From Orthonyx spaldingii (Eukaryota; Chordata; Aves; Passeriformes; Orthonychidae), in contig VZTJ01004489.1 in NCBI GenBank assembly GCA_013397795.1, forward strand, positions 154,513-218,512: 64,000 nucleotides of DNA. The letters run 5' to 3'. The position numbers were made by a program, and so were the translations under genes. Below the pieces are notes generated by a model that saw only the letters and a program-made list of their open reading frames with translations, made no database searches and was not told the DNA's origin. This document shows, piece by piece, positions 26,203 to 38,600 of the stretch (within the stretch, counting starts at the first letter, position 1; every line of letters begins with the position of its first letter).

Positions 26203-26228
26203 TTTTTTTTTTTTTTCCCCCCCCCCAG
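26203..26228. repeat. T14-C10 homopolymer junction followed by AG
   Basis: Fourteen T (26203-26216) run directly into ten C (26217-26226) and then AG. It is a simple-repeat tract. By form it is a very strong polypyrimidine tract plus AG, but no donor or open frame fitting THADA follows, so I do not call an exon. Tract length is probably uncertain in the assembly. Confidence 0.9.
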
Positions 26229-29200
26229 TAAGCACTGAAATGAACACTGGGAGCATTGTTTCAGTCTTGCACTTAGGAATGTGAATATTTGTACTGTATA
26301 CTTAATTTCATCCAAACATAGCTGAGGGCAGGCATGAAAAGTTCTTATTGCTTCGGGTCATCTTAAGGGGAGGAAAGCTTAATGTTGCTACTTCACTGAG
26401 AAGTGTGCAACTGTATAACCATCTGTTTTGGAAAATCTCATTGTTTGAAAAAGGCACTTGGTGCAGCAATATGCTGAAGGCTGTGCTTGCTTTCAAATGC
26501 AAATGTGCTCATGTACACAAGGTATCCACCTAATCATTGTTTTATGTCGGAAGTTAAAAGTTTGTTATGAATTTCAGAAACCTTTATTCCTTGTATAAAA
26601 TTATTGCTAATCCTATGAAATGTTAATTTTAATTTGTTAGAAAGCGTGTCACTCTAGATCAGCTTCAGGGCTATTGAAAGGTTGTGCTGTTTTTGCTGTG
26701 TCTGTGTGTATTCAGGAGAACTCTAGGCACCAGAAAAAGTTTGCACTAGGTAAATTTTCTGTTTGATACAAGTTTTCCTCTGTTACTACATCGCTTCATT
26801 ATTTTAATTGTGTATTTCCCAGCAATTCGAGCTGCTATGAGAGCTGCTAAAGATAACGATCTGCTGCATATCATATCAAAGTTGGTGTGCGGGAAAAAAT
26901 GTCTCTTCTTGCTTCTCGTGATTTATATTTTTGACTTAGCTGATGTCTAACCATTTAAGTATTCATGTTTTTTTTTTAAAAAGCAATGTGCATTTTTTTT
27001 CACTTAATCATTCGAAATGAACACTTGGAAAATAGCAGATGTTATGTCTTAAGGCCTGCTTGGGTACAAAAAAACCCACTCAACTTTCTCATGTCATGAC
27101 AGGGCGACACAGAAGTCTCAGTGTTGCATTTGAGAGCACTCTCTTGGGTGGGGGATGGATGTGAACAGGGCAGAGGGATATGTGTGCTGATTGACCAGCG
27201 GGGAACCAAGCCAGCTGTTTCTTTTTTTCTCTTCCCTACCCCACCCTCCTCTGCATTTTCCCCTTTTCTTGAGGCTTCTACAGCTGAAAAACAAGGGTGA
27301 AACATTGACAACTCCAAGGAAGGTACTGGAAGTTGGGAATGGCTGAAGTGCAGAACATGGCTGCATTGGGTTGCTGGGTCCATGAGTCCTGCTCATTAGG
27401 ATATAGTGTCACATCTGGGCTGGCTTGGTGGGGTTTGTTTGGGTTGTTTCTATGTTTCTCTGTTGCACTAAGTAGTCCTCCCATGCTGGTGGTTTTACCT
27501 GCAGCAGCTTAGGACATGCTGGCTGAAAGTTAGAACCTTGTGGACTGAGTGGTCTCAGAATGATCTATCACCGGACACTATTGCCCATTTTGTATCCAGG
27601 TATCTGGACTTCCCATGGCTTGCACTGTTTTAACAACTCTTGCCCAGGTTGGTGGGCAGTCTCTGCTATCCTGGTGGTGTATTATCCTGACTCCTGAGTA
27701 GCCTGCATAGGGGAGAAAAAGGTTTCTGGGCATCCAGAAACTCACCATCTTTAATGCAGGATGAACACAGAACTCCAGACAATAGCTTGTCTCAGTGCAG
27801 TGTTGTATCTTAAGCCCTTTTAAAAAGACTGATCACCCCAAAGATGTGTTCAGGCTGCTTTCTTGGTGTTTCATTCATGTCAAATTTAAAGATAATCACT
27901 GTCAACTAGTAAGTCTTTCTAAACCTTCCTCCACAGATAGTGCAAATCTTTGGTAAAACTACCTGTAAAAATGAAAAAAAAAATTATTAATATATTGCCT
28001 TTGTGTAATAAAAAAATCAATGCCACATACACAAGGAACACCATGACCTCATTGCATTTATGTGTGAGGAATTCAGCAGAGGATTTTAAATCATTTCGTA
28101 TTTTGGACTTGAGGAGAGTCATGCACTGGAAAGCCTGTCTTTTTTATTATCTGTATCAAACAATCTCATAAAATGTACTACCTCCTCATGCCAATATTGC
28201 CTGGCTTGTAGTCTTAGGTCATGGAAGCCACATGGAAACCAAAGAATGACACATCACAGGTGATGGACGTGAAGAACTACTGAGGCTAACTTTTACACAT
28301 TGCTTGTTTGGTTACCTCTGGTTTCAGCTTACATAAAGTAAGGCTTTGTATAAAACATGCTGATGTTAATTACAATTTCTGGTTTAGCTTAGGCATTCTG
28401 AAATCTTACTGAGAAAATAATTTCTTTGTGAGGAAAGCTTTCTAGGTATCTAAAATTTGGTGAGGGTGCCTGAATAAAAGATAGAGGACTTGCAGTGAAA
28501 TAAGAAAATCAGGATTTTGTGTATGTCAAAAAAAGTCAGAACAGGCTAAATAGTAGCTGAACATTTTCTTTGATGGATGCCAGCACCTTTCAAGAGTGCA
28601 TCAAACTCTCACGTGAGTTGCATCTTCTAATTCTGCTGTTTAAATATGGCTCATGTCCTGTGATTTTTACCATCTCAATAGTATTGAAAGAATGTGATTC
28701 ATATAGAGAATAAACTCCAGAGGAGTTTTGGTTGCATTTTCAGTACTGAATTTCCTACCTGGACAAATTTAAATCCACCAGTTTGACTTCCTTAGTATAC
28801 ATGGTTCTTTCTCTCTCAGGACCTTTACCTTGACCTATCAAACTACTTAGGTTTCCTCTGTCTCTACACAGAAGGCACTTTGAGAGTTGTTTTCAAAGCT
28901 GAAGAGATTAAATTAATTAAAGCTTCTAGGGGAAAGTATGACAGCCCCTTCATAATTGTGAAATGAATTTTATATTATTGCTTAGAGGTAAATCCATTGT
29001 CATTCCTGGAAAAGAACACAAGCACAGAAGAATAAAATTGGAAAGGTTAAGGCACCAAATGGGTTTCAATTAGCAGAGGATATAAAAAGCAATAAGAGCT
29101 TCTGCATAAATATTGTTTTCCATTTTCATTCCTTTTCTTCTCTTGTGTCTATGACTTAACAGAGATTAAGGGCAAGCCACAAAAAACATAGAGAAACTAT

Positions 29201-31544
29201 CAGCAGTGGCAGCTTAGTGCATTGGTTTTCATGAAGAAGGTTAATTTGAGTAGGTACTTACGTAAACCATTTTAATAAGCAAACACTCGCACAGGCAAGA
29301 GCAGACTAAAGGAGAGGATTCAAGGTAGAGATCTCTGGTGACACTTTGAAATGTTTGCAAACTTGCACTTCCATGAAGTGTTTTCTAGAAAAAGATCAAG
29401 ATTCAAAAAGATCTTGGAAAGGCCACCTTAGAATGATGCTATCAATAAAATGATACTCAGTTCAGAGGCCTTCAGAAGATTTTTAAAAAGACAAGCTATT
29501 TCTCCAGGATGTGTCCTGCCTACAGAGCACCTGCTAATAAAGGGAGATGGGAGTTTATTTCATTGTTCCTGTCAAAGGGCCCCAGTGGGATCTCTGTGTT
29601 TAATAAGTATCTCACTAGGAAAAAATCTGGACTGACAGAATGGTGTCCAGAGAACAGTTGTTCATTGTGAGGGCAGGGGTGGGAGCAGACAGGAACACCT
29701 TACCTCAAGAACTTTGATTTTGAGGGTGAAAGACTAGAGGAGGTTGCATACAAGTGTTCCGGAATCTGCTTTCTTGGCTGTTTTCAGGATTAGGACAGTC
29801 AGGCATTTGTTTCATGGAAGAATGTTTTAGGCCCTGCCTCAATGTTTGTATGGATTAGATAGTCTCTTGACATCTCTTCTGTTTCTGTGCTTATTTGAAA
29901 TGACTGCAGCTGTTTTTCCACTTGAATGATTTCACAAAAAATAACCCAGATGAAATTGTGTCAAGTTAATGCTATGTGGCAGTACTTGTGTTTCCAAAGC
30001 AAGCAAACAAACAAAAAAATATAACCCCTGGAGCATGTGACAGCTGGAATGTGGGAAATCAAGATCTGAGATTTAAAAATCTGGATACAAAGATTTTTCT
30101 TTTCCCAAAGTGAAATGAAGGCCCCAGCGTGATCCATTAGTCATTAAATTGTCACTTTGCAAGTATGAAGTGCTAATACTCTCACATGTCAAGAGTGTTT
30201 CCGTATAAAATGCTCACAATATGCATTTTCAGAAATGGTTTGATGATACCTCTTAAGCTTCCTAAAAGCTGCACATGGTCAGTTCAAGTGAATAATGGGG
30301 GATGTACTTTTTCAATTTGCATAGAAACACTTTCTGTAAATGTAATTTACCTGTGTAAGTGCACAGAATTTCAAATTTTGAGGCTGTAAGGCAAAATTCC
30401 GTATGCTGAGTAAGATCCTTTCCATTAGGCTTCAGTACTGCACCACACATTTCCATGTGTTTCCACTTAGAAATTGCCTCACCTAGGTGTTTCCTGTTCA
30501 CTTGCGTGTGCATGGGAAAGGTAAAACCAAGTGGGCTGATATGGGTGGTGTCATTTGTGTCAAGTGTGTGTCATGCACCCTCTGCCACATGCAGGATGGG
30601 CAATACAGGGGCTGGGCTTGGAGAGTCCCTCTCCACTGTGCAGTTGATATCAGCTTTCTTATACTACCCAATGTTTTCACTTTATGCTTAGATGACTGTA
30701 CTTTTTTTAAAAACAAATCCTTTTCTTAACACTTTTCTAACACTCAATGCTACTTGGAAAACCCTGTTTTTAAATAGCAAAGGAGGGTCTCTAAGAATAT
30801 AATTTTTTTGTTTTATTAACTGTCTGACCAGAAAACTATGGGTCTTGCTTTCTATTCTGGTACCTTGAATTCCTTCCTTCACCGTAACTTGGACATGTCT
30901 ATTAGATTTTTACATGAAACTCTGGAGGAGAAAGTGCAGAACCCCAGTGCAGGAGCTCAGTCTGCTCAGTCCTCGTAAAGGAAGGTGTGAGCATCTCCCT
31001 GCTCTGTGAAACCCGGCTGCCCACAGTGTTTGACTGGGGCCTGGATTGAAGGTTCTCAGGAGCAGGAGTAAAGATACTTTTCTGTCAGCACTTTGGAGTG
31101 GATATAGATGATGATTCCTTTCCCTGTCTCCTTGGTTGTACTTGTACAGTGCAAGCAGCTCCGCTCCATCCAGTGTGCCAGGCTGCCAGTCTGCTCTCCG
31201 GCACTGGAGCAAATGGCACAGCAAGAGAGTTGAAAGTTGAGGGATGCTTGAGCTACAAAAGGCCAGAGGAGTGGTGTTCATCCAGCTGCCCTCTAATCAC
31301 TTCTTGGAGGTTAACATCTTCCAGCACTTTCTGTGTTTTGTTGTTCAATTACTGCAAAAAATGAATTTTAAAGATTAGACACCTTAAAGATTTAAGGGTT
31401 CTGTCTGCTGCGAGGCCAAGTGAATACTTGTTTTTCCTTGAGTAATAGTTGTTCATTTTGCAGGTGACTGTTTCATCTTACAGTGATTTGGAGGAAAACC
31501 AATGGCTAGAAACACTTAGTTTCAAATTTATTTTTTTTCTTTAG

Positions 31545-31660
31545 GTTTTTTACTTGCTGCAGTCGTACCTAGAATCAAACCAGTTTGTTCGTTTGGACTT
31601 CCAGCAGGGACTGAATGACATTATTACCTGTATGGGAACCAAGCTGTGGCTGGCTAAAAG
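31545..31660 (+). CDS. THADA: THADA, window exon 2
   Basis: 116 nt, entering in phase 0 and ending after two bases of a codon (AG|GTAAGA donor; T-rich acceptor ending 'ctttag'). The translation begins VFYLLQSYLESNQFVRLDF and ends GTKLWLAKR, where the last arginine is completed by the next exon. Mammalian THADA has VFHLLQAY and KLWLAKRQNPCLVTRA at the same place. The part between is variable, as expected for a linker between helices. No stop codon in frame. This short exon lies between the 26.5 kb and 12.5 kb introns, so transcript evidence would be needed to see how reliably it is included. Confidence 0.95.
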
Positions 31661-32139
31661 GTAAGATAAACCCCAAAATACCTGACTTATGAACACAGTT
31701 TACTAATGTATGGAAGACTTCCTTGATTTTTTAAATTATTATTATTTTAGCAAGGTGAACAGATTTATTTGTCTAGAAATATGTAAAAGTTAGATGCCTT
31801 ACTGGCTCGCTGATTTTTAATCAAGATGATTTTTTTTCCAAAAGCAAGGATGAAAAAACATTGTAGTCTAGTCATTTAAGGAAAAAATAACTGTGAATGA
31901 ACATTCCTACAGAAACAGACATTTTAAGGATAACTGTTGCTTCTTGGCTAAGAAAAATATCCCACATGTATGAGGTTTTTGTTACTATTTCTCTGACTTT
32001 GACCTTTACAGAAAGTTAGTAGGAAAATGTCATAGCAATTGTTTAAACTAAAACTGTTCAGCTGCCCACAAAAAATCAAGATAGTTTCAGAAACATTTTT
32101 CATAAGTCCATCTTCAGGTGACCTATGTGCAGCTAACTT

Positions 32140-32198
32140 CCTTCGTTTGTTCGTTCGTTCATTCCTTCCTTCCTCCCTCCCTCCCTCCCTGCCTTTCC
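32140..32198. repeat. Compound tetranucleotide microsatellite
   Basis: TTCG/TTTG units pass into TTCC and then CTCC/CCCT units on the + strand, ending near 'ccctgcctttcc'. It is an imperfect, pyrimidine-rich array inside the intron and is likely to vary in length between individuals. Confidence 0.9.
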
Positions 32199-33771
32199 AT
32201 CCTGCGCTCCATAACTCTCCTAACTTTCTGCTTGAGATAAATGTATTCAGTCAAAAAAAAACCAAAGGACTAAACCTCCAAGAAGCAACCGAAACAAAGA
32301 AAGATACTGAAATGGACGGTGTTTTCTGGTGGTTTTAGTGTCCCACATTCAGCGTGCAACTTTACTATTGGTAGTTCATTGGGTGGAGGTGAACAACTGC
32401 TCTGTGATGAACAGTGGGGTTTGAGGGTCTTGTTCTTGCTTTTCCTTTTTCTTAGTTTAGAGGAGTTTGAGAAGGTTGCTTGGCAACTGGATTGTGAAAC
32501 ATAGTAAGTCCATCTGTGTGGGTTTCTGGATATTGGGAGAGCCTATTAGGAAACCAGCACTTTATTCTTGCTCTGTTGTTAGACTTCTTGGCATGCTTCT
32601 GCTGCTGGCTGCTGTCAGAGAGGGTGATGGCTGGCTGGACCCTCAGTCATGTACAGTCATTCTTCTGTTGAGGCAAAGGGAGTGAGCACCACAGAGAAAA
32701 GTTAATGAATCCTCATCTGGTTTTTCTGCCTTTTTCATAAGGAGATAATTTAGCATGTCACCAATACTGCAGGGCTGACTGTTTGAAAAGAGGGTCTAAG
32801 AGGCATTCACTATTCATCTTAAATGGGTAAAAAAAAAGTTAAAATAACAGGAAAATGGTTTGTGAGTCTGGGGAATTATTTCCAAACATCAATTTCCAGT
32901 CACATTTCTGTGCTAGTTCTGTAAAGTTCTTGCTGGTGTTCTTTCAACTATGTACTTCCTTCGTACTGTGGAACAAAATTCTCTGACGATCTTGAATTAC
33001 AAAACTTTGGATTGCATATGTAGTTCTTAAAAATGAGGCTCAGTTGTCATGTGTGTGTATTTGGAGGAAAGATTATAATTTTTTAGTGGTTTCCTGAACT
33101 AGGTGGGTTTTTTTATTTTTTGTTTGGGTTTTGGTTTTAGGGTTTTCTTTGCCTTTTCAGGGCCAGAATGTCATGTCCTTTCATCAGAATTTATTGGTGT
33201 AGAACAGCTCAAGATTCTATTGCACATTCCATGTAATATACTAATCTCTTTTTTTTTCTCCATGCTATGACCTGATTTTCCTTTAGAGAATAAAGTAATG
33301 GATCATATTCCTCAAATTGAATTTCATAAAGCATTCACTTTTTCAACTGGTATTTTTTATGTGTTATGAAGCTAGATTTCTCATACTGATGGGACGTGGT
33401 TGCTTTTTCTCCTTGACTTTTTTTACATCTTCAGAACTTTAACGTTTTTGTGTATTCAGAACCTTTAATTGTATGTTTATACTTCACTTGATGTTTTTTA
33501 TATTGTTTTGGAATATAACTGTTTGTTAGTCTAAAGTGGTTTAGTACTGTTATTGCTTTCCTTCACCTTCACACCAGTGTTTATTGCATTTTTTGCAAAT
33601 GTGGGAAATGCAGTGGGAAGAACAGAAATTAAAAAAATATATAAAATCTGCTTTGTTGGAGAGCTTAGGTGATGGAACCAAGTGATGTAAATTAGTCTGA
33701 TAAAAGCTTTAAAATATGATCAATTTATCAAGCTAAATATTTGAAAGAGTTCAAAGCTCTGTCATATGAAT

Positions 33772-33791
33772 AAAAAAAAAAAAAAAAAAAA
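33772..33791. repeat. Poly(A) tract
   Basis: Twenty consecutive A on the + strand. I looked upstream for a retrocopy or LINE tail that could explain it and saw none, so I treat it as a simple repeat. Confidence 0.85.
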
Positions 33792-35460
33792 GAAGTTTTT
33801 AGCTCAACTGCATACCAGGCAGTTACAAGGCTAACTGTAGATGCCTTCTGCTTCATAAATACAGAATGCTAGAAGAGCAGCCTTTGGATTTGGTGATGTG
33901 TTGTACAGAAGTCCCAGAAATATTGCTCCTGTTTCAGTTGTAGCCTTTGTCATGTTGAAGTATTGGTATTGGAAAATTTGTGAAATCATGTCATTGCACG
34001 GCTTTGCTGTAGGATTCTGCTTTTCAGCACTTTGAGTTGGATTTTTTTTTCGCTTTCCTACTTACTGGAGACCACAGGAGGGGGAAAAGACTTTGAGGTT
34101 CTGCCAGAAGTCAAATAACATACTCTGCTAACCTCTAGCCATTTCTTAGCTGAGAGCTTGTCTGCACTGGGAGAGTTTACTTCTAAGAAGGCAGCTTTCT
34201 TGAAACTAACTTGTGTGCAACAACCTTGTGTAAAACCAATTGGCTTTGCATTTTGCAAAGAGCCGCTGGTTCATCTGGAATGGGCCACCTGCGGTGTGTT
34301 TATAACCCAAATAATCCGTGCTCTGCAGTGCTGCTGCTCATAGCTCTGTGCTTTATGGTTGGCACTGTTAAAAATACAAATAGGTCCTGCACAAGATTCA
34401 AGCTCACACAACAAATACAGGCAAAAGTTATTTTAGGCACAGGCTCAAAGTGAGCTTCACTATTTGCTGAGATATGTGCTGCTTGGTTTTCCCTAGGCTA
34501 ACTCTCTGATGATCCAGCTATGACTGCTTTGAATGAGGAAAATCTCACCAGTATTTTATAGCCCTATGGAGTATGGTACCTTGCCAAGTTTTGATGGCCA
34601 TGGCTCTCCATCAAGCCTGTAGTATCCCTTTTCCCCCCTTGCTTTTGGCAGCACTATGTGAGTGGCAATAGGCAGATGAGCAGTCTTAGGTCCTTCCTAA
34701 GAGGAGCTTCATGCAAGGTACGTTTAGACCATCTATGTAGAAAGCAAGAATGTGACCTCCTTGGGATTTCAGGACTTCATGGCTCAGACTGTAACCTAAA
34801 TATGCCTTTCTTCTCATTGCCTCTTAGGAGAGACAGCAGTAGCTTCTAGTGAGCAGACTACTAATACAAACCAGTGGCACATGCAGGCATACCTAGACAG
34901 AGGTGCAACATGCCCATGGTTCTCTGCAGCTTTGCAAGTAGCCTCTGTGTGGTTTTTGAAGTGGTACTTATTTGGGAGTTGGAAGTGCTTTTTTGTACTA
35001 TCAAAAAAGCAAGAAGGCAAGAAGTGAGGAGAATGTAAGGTTATCCTCCTTGGCAGAGAAGTCCTTCTCTTCTTTTAGTACTCTTGCCTCTTCTTCTTCC
35101 ACTGCATCAAGAGAACCTTCTTGTCCTTCCAAGGCCATGTCTGCCCTTGGCATCTTCCTGTTTTCTAACTTTTCCACTTTTTGGTTTCTATCTGTAAAAC
35201 CTACACATTGAGAAGTTCAGTTAATTACCTTTGTTCATTAGTGATCTGTATGCATTGTACAGCCAAGTTCAAAAGTTGAAAATAGTTCTAATTATTGAGC
35301 CTTTCTCTGTGGAAATTTATTTACCAGGTTTCAATTTGGAAACGTAACTTTCTGTCAGCTGGAGCAATAATTCCTGTGTGTACTCTTGCACACACAAAAC
35401 ATGAAGGGAAAGTTTTGTTGTCCTGTTCCAGTGAAAATGAAGCATACCAGTACGAACAGC

Positions 35461-35612
35461 TCACAGAACCGCAGAATATGAGGAGTTGGAAGGGACCCAT
35501 AAGGATCATCGAGCCCGACTCCTGGGCCTGCACAGGACATACCCAAGAGTCACACTGTGTGCCTGAGAGCATTGCCCAAACACTTCTTGAGCTCTGTCAG
35601 GCTTGGTGCTCA
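35461..35612 (-). repeat. CR1 LINE fragment, 3' end, antisense
   Basis: Read as the reverse complement of a CR1 3' end: 'gaggagttggaagggaccca', 'taaggatcatcgagcccgac', 'cctgggcctgcacaggacat' and 'gcctgagagcattgcccaaa'. This is the same 3'-end type as the sense copy at 14.47-15.47 kb, and it retains the terminal part that copy lacks. Truncated toward its original 5' side. Confidence 0.87.
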
Positions 35613-38600
35613 TTCACCAGTAATTTGTTAATCTGCACGTTCTAACTCATGGGCCTCGTTTAGCTTCGTTTGTCTTTGCTTTTGAGAACAGAGTCAGAGC
35701 ATGTCATTGTTCACAATTGTATTCCTGGAGGCATTAATTTAAATCTTACATGCTTTTAAGCAGGCTAATTTAGGTTTCTGTGCTGCCCCAAGTCCACTCT
35801 TTCACCGGTTTTGATAACAGTATCGTTAACACAGCTACAAACTGTTGATTTAGGCAGTTGGTGATTGCTTATTTTGGAACATCCACTTTGGGTATCAGTA
35901 GAGATGTTTGAACTTCAGGCTGAAGTTTAAGATGTACTTTGCATAAGATAAAATAGTCTTTGACACTGGTTCATAGGTATACTCCTAACTTAAATATGAA
36001 CATTCCGTGAGTGAACATTAAGACTTGGATAAGGTTGTTTAAGGTATTCCCTCCACCAGTGCAACATTTGGAGAAGTCACTAACCATGTACAATTACAGA
36101 TTTTGGACATAAATCCTCACTCATATCTGAAAATGCTTCTTAATAAATAAACATAAGCATTTTCATAGGTTTTTCTTCATAAGTAAACCCCCTGATGTTA
36201 ATTGTATAAAATTCATTACATTTGCACATGGGTTTAGTTTGACCTCTTAAGTTTTTTAGGATGTTGCACAGGAATCACATGAGGTTCTCATTAAGAGAAG
36301 AAAAAAGAGAACAGCCAGGATTATTTTATCAATCAGGTATGCTAAAAACAACACCAACAAAATGTCCTTTCAGTATCATTCACCAAGGACAGCTGGAGCA
36401 CAAATTAATTTTTCGTAATAGCTGTAACTCTGGATGTTCTTGGTGGTATCACAATGAAAAAATAATTTGTGTAGCTTCTTTTTGAAGCAATAAATTCTCT
36501 GCCTTTACTGGGGAAACTAGTAACCACATAATAGCCTGGCTTTGAGGGTGGTAGAAAAATCAAAAACCAGACTAGCAACTCCCTTGGGAGACAATGCCTG
36601 CTGTAATGCTGGGTGAGCTGTTCTTATAGAATGGGCAAGTGAGGGGGACCGGGCACATGGTAATTACTCGGAGAAGATCTCAACAGCACCAAGTAGGCAA
36701 GCAGATGCACCGTTACTAATGTTTGTATTTCTATTTCTATGCGGGTGTTCCTGCACTTCCAGGAAAACTGCAAGGTTTACTTGGTAGTGCAGGCTTCATT
36801 ATTATTTTTTTAAATGCTTTCCATTAAATGTAGGTCTGTTGGCTGTGATGTTCACTGATGTGCTGGTTTTGTATTACATGGTTAAAAATTCTATGGACAA
36901 AGTTTAATAATTAAATCCATTATTAATGTCTCCTTAAGAAGACAAGAGGAAGGCCATGCATGTTGATTCAGTGCTACAGATGTGGGCTCTGAGAGAAAAT
37001 AGATTAAAATATGAATGCTGCCCTCTAAACAAATACATCCCCAAAAACCTCAGTCTTTAGAATACTGCAGAATTTGAAAGCTAATAACTAAAACAACAGG
37101 AGAAGATTTAATCTTTTAATCAGCTTCTTGTTGTGTGTGTAGGAGTAATTTCCATAAGCTTTGTCGCCTCCATAAATGACAACTGATCATTTACCAGATC
37201 ACACTGCAGGTAAAATGTGGTCAGTACAAAGCCAGCTTGGCCTGGTTCATCAGCAACCCTCCAAGGATAGAGCTCCCCATGGCCTGTCCTCTAAGCATTA
37301 TGTGGAGTTGTCTGCATGAAGACTCAGACATCACACGTGATGCATGTTTTGGTGTGCTTAGAAGGTATTTTAGCTGACACAACGGCAGGTTGCATGTCAG
37401 GAGAATCTGGCCACCAGAAGTAGGAATATTATTGGAGATTTGCCATTCTTCAGCAAGGAGTACGCTGGGAGTTGATAGGGAAAGGTACACTGTAAACCCA
37501 AAATTTAGTTGCCAGTGTGCCAGCCTCAAAAGCTGAGATTATGAAAGACAAACTGGGAAACTCATAATATCCCCAAATACCAGCTGGCATTATGACCTGT
37601 TGGACTAAATCAAAATTCTGTCCTGTGCTAATGTATAGCTAAAGATGAAAATCCAGCCTCAAACGTTTATAAAATTTTGACTTATCAGAAATATTAATAA
37701 AGTTCAGAAATATAAGAATTTGTGCAGTAGCATTTTGTGCATTAGCTTGAGTATAGCATGCAGGAATCTGTTGGAATAAAAAAATTGTATGTAATACTGG
37801 TGGCTAGAAACTAGGAGAATTTGGGGTTTAAATTCATCACCAGCAAGCTGATTTATCTTCTGTCAGCTAAAGTATAAATTTGTTTTGACATGTTATTTAC
37901 ACAGAAGAATAGGGCAGTATTTAGTAATTACAGGTTTTCTTTTCATATGGGACTTTTTGTAAAGTGATATTGGTAAGTTTAATCATAAGAAAAGGTCTCC
38001 CTTCCAGGAATTTCAGTCCTTTTTAACCTTTTCAAAGGCTCTGGAAACATACAGCATTACAGTAAGACTGACTTTTTCATTGACAGTCAGGGAGTAGGCA
38101 GATCACTTTGAAAACGGAAATGAAAACAGTCATGCAAGTCATAGAGATGGATCTCTTCTTCTTCACAAGGTAGCTGTGAATTGGCCTTTGAAGGGGTTGC
38201 CCTTGTAATCTTGCCAGCTCTGGTGTCTTTACCCTGATGCTTAAGAGTGTGTTGTGACATTTTTGGACAAAATACAAAGATTTGTAGGTAGCTTTGTAAG
38301 TTGTATAATTTTGACTGGAGTTCTATGTCAACTTGATTCACTATCCAAATCTTGATATAAATTTTTAAAGATCGGAGCTGAGATTAACCAATCTGAGTTG
38401 CTAAGAGTCACTTAAACACTGTACTAAATAAAAATATTGTCTGACACCTTGTGTAATTATTTATTGTTTTACTATGGCCAGACCTGTAATGTACATATTA
38501 TATTATTAGGAGGAAATTCTATTTTGTTAGTTATTTAATAAAGTTATATTCCCATTTGAGAAATAAGATTAGTAGTTAAAAAGATTCATAAAACAGCACT

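Larger units (their letters stand above)
5046..31544 (+). other. THADA intron, 26.5 kb, phase 0
   Basis: It starts GTAAG and ends with a T-rich tract and 'ctttag'. The flanking exons join as HGTLLQ|VFYLLQ, the same junction I recall in mammalian THADA, so no exon is missing inside. Listed separately are three CR1 fragments (about 7495-8065, 10212-10341, 14470-15465), tandem duplications (13560-13622, 16406-16441, 23859-23908), homopolymer tracts and candidate regulatory or conserved blocks. Large parts (5.1-7.4, 8.1-10.2, 10.4-12.3, 15.5-21.1, 25-31.5 kb) show no gene, RNA or repeat I can name; many short open frames there have no splice context or family resemblance. Confidence 0.85.

Noticed and set aside
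33100..33165. TTTGGG / TTTTGG / TTTTAGGG motifs, considered as an interstitial telomere-like repeat
   Set aside because: No regular TTAGGG array; similar T- and G-rich stretches occur elsewhere in these introns (for example near 5090-5120).
33772..33791. A20 tract as the tail of a processed pseudogene
   Set aside because: No coding-like or transcript-like sequence precedes it on either strand and I could not see flanking target duplications.
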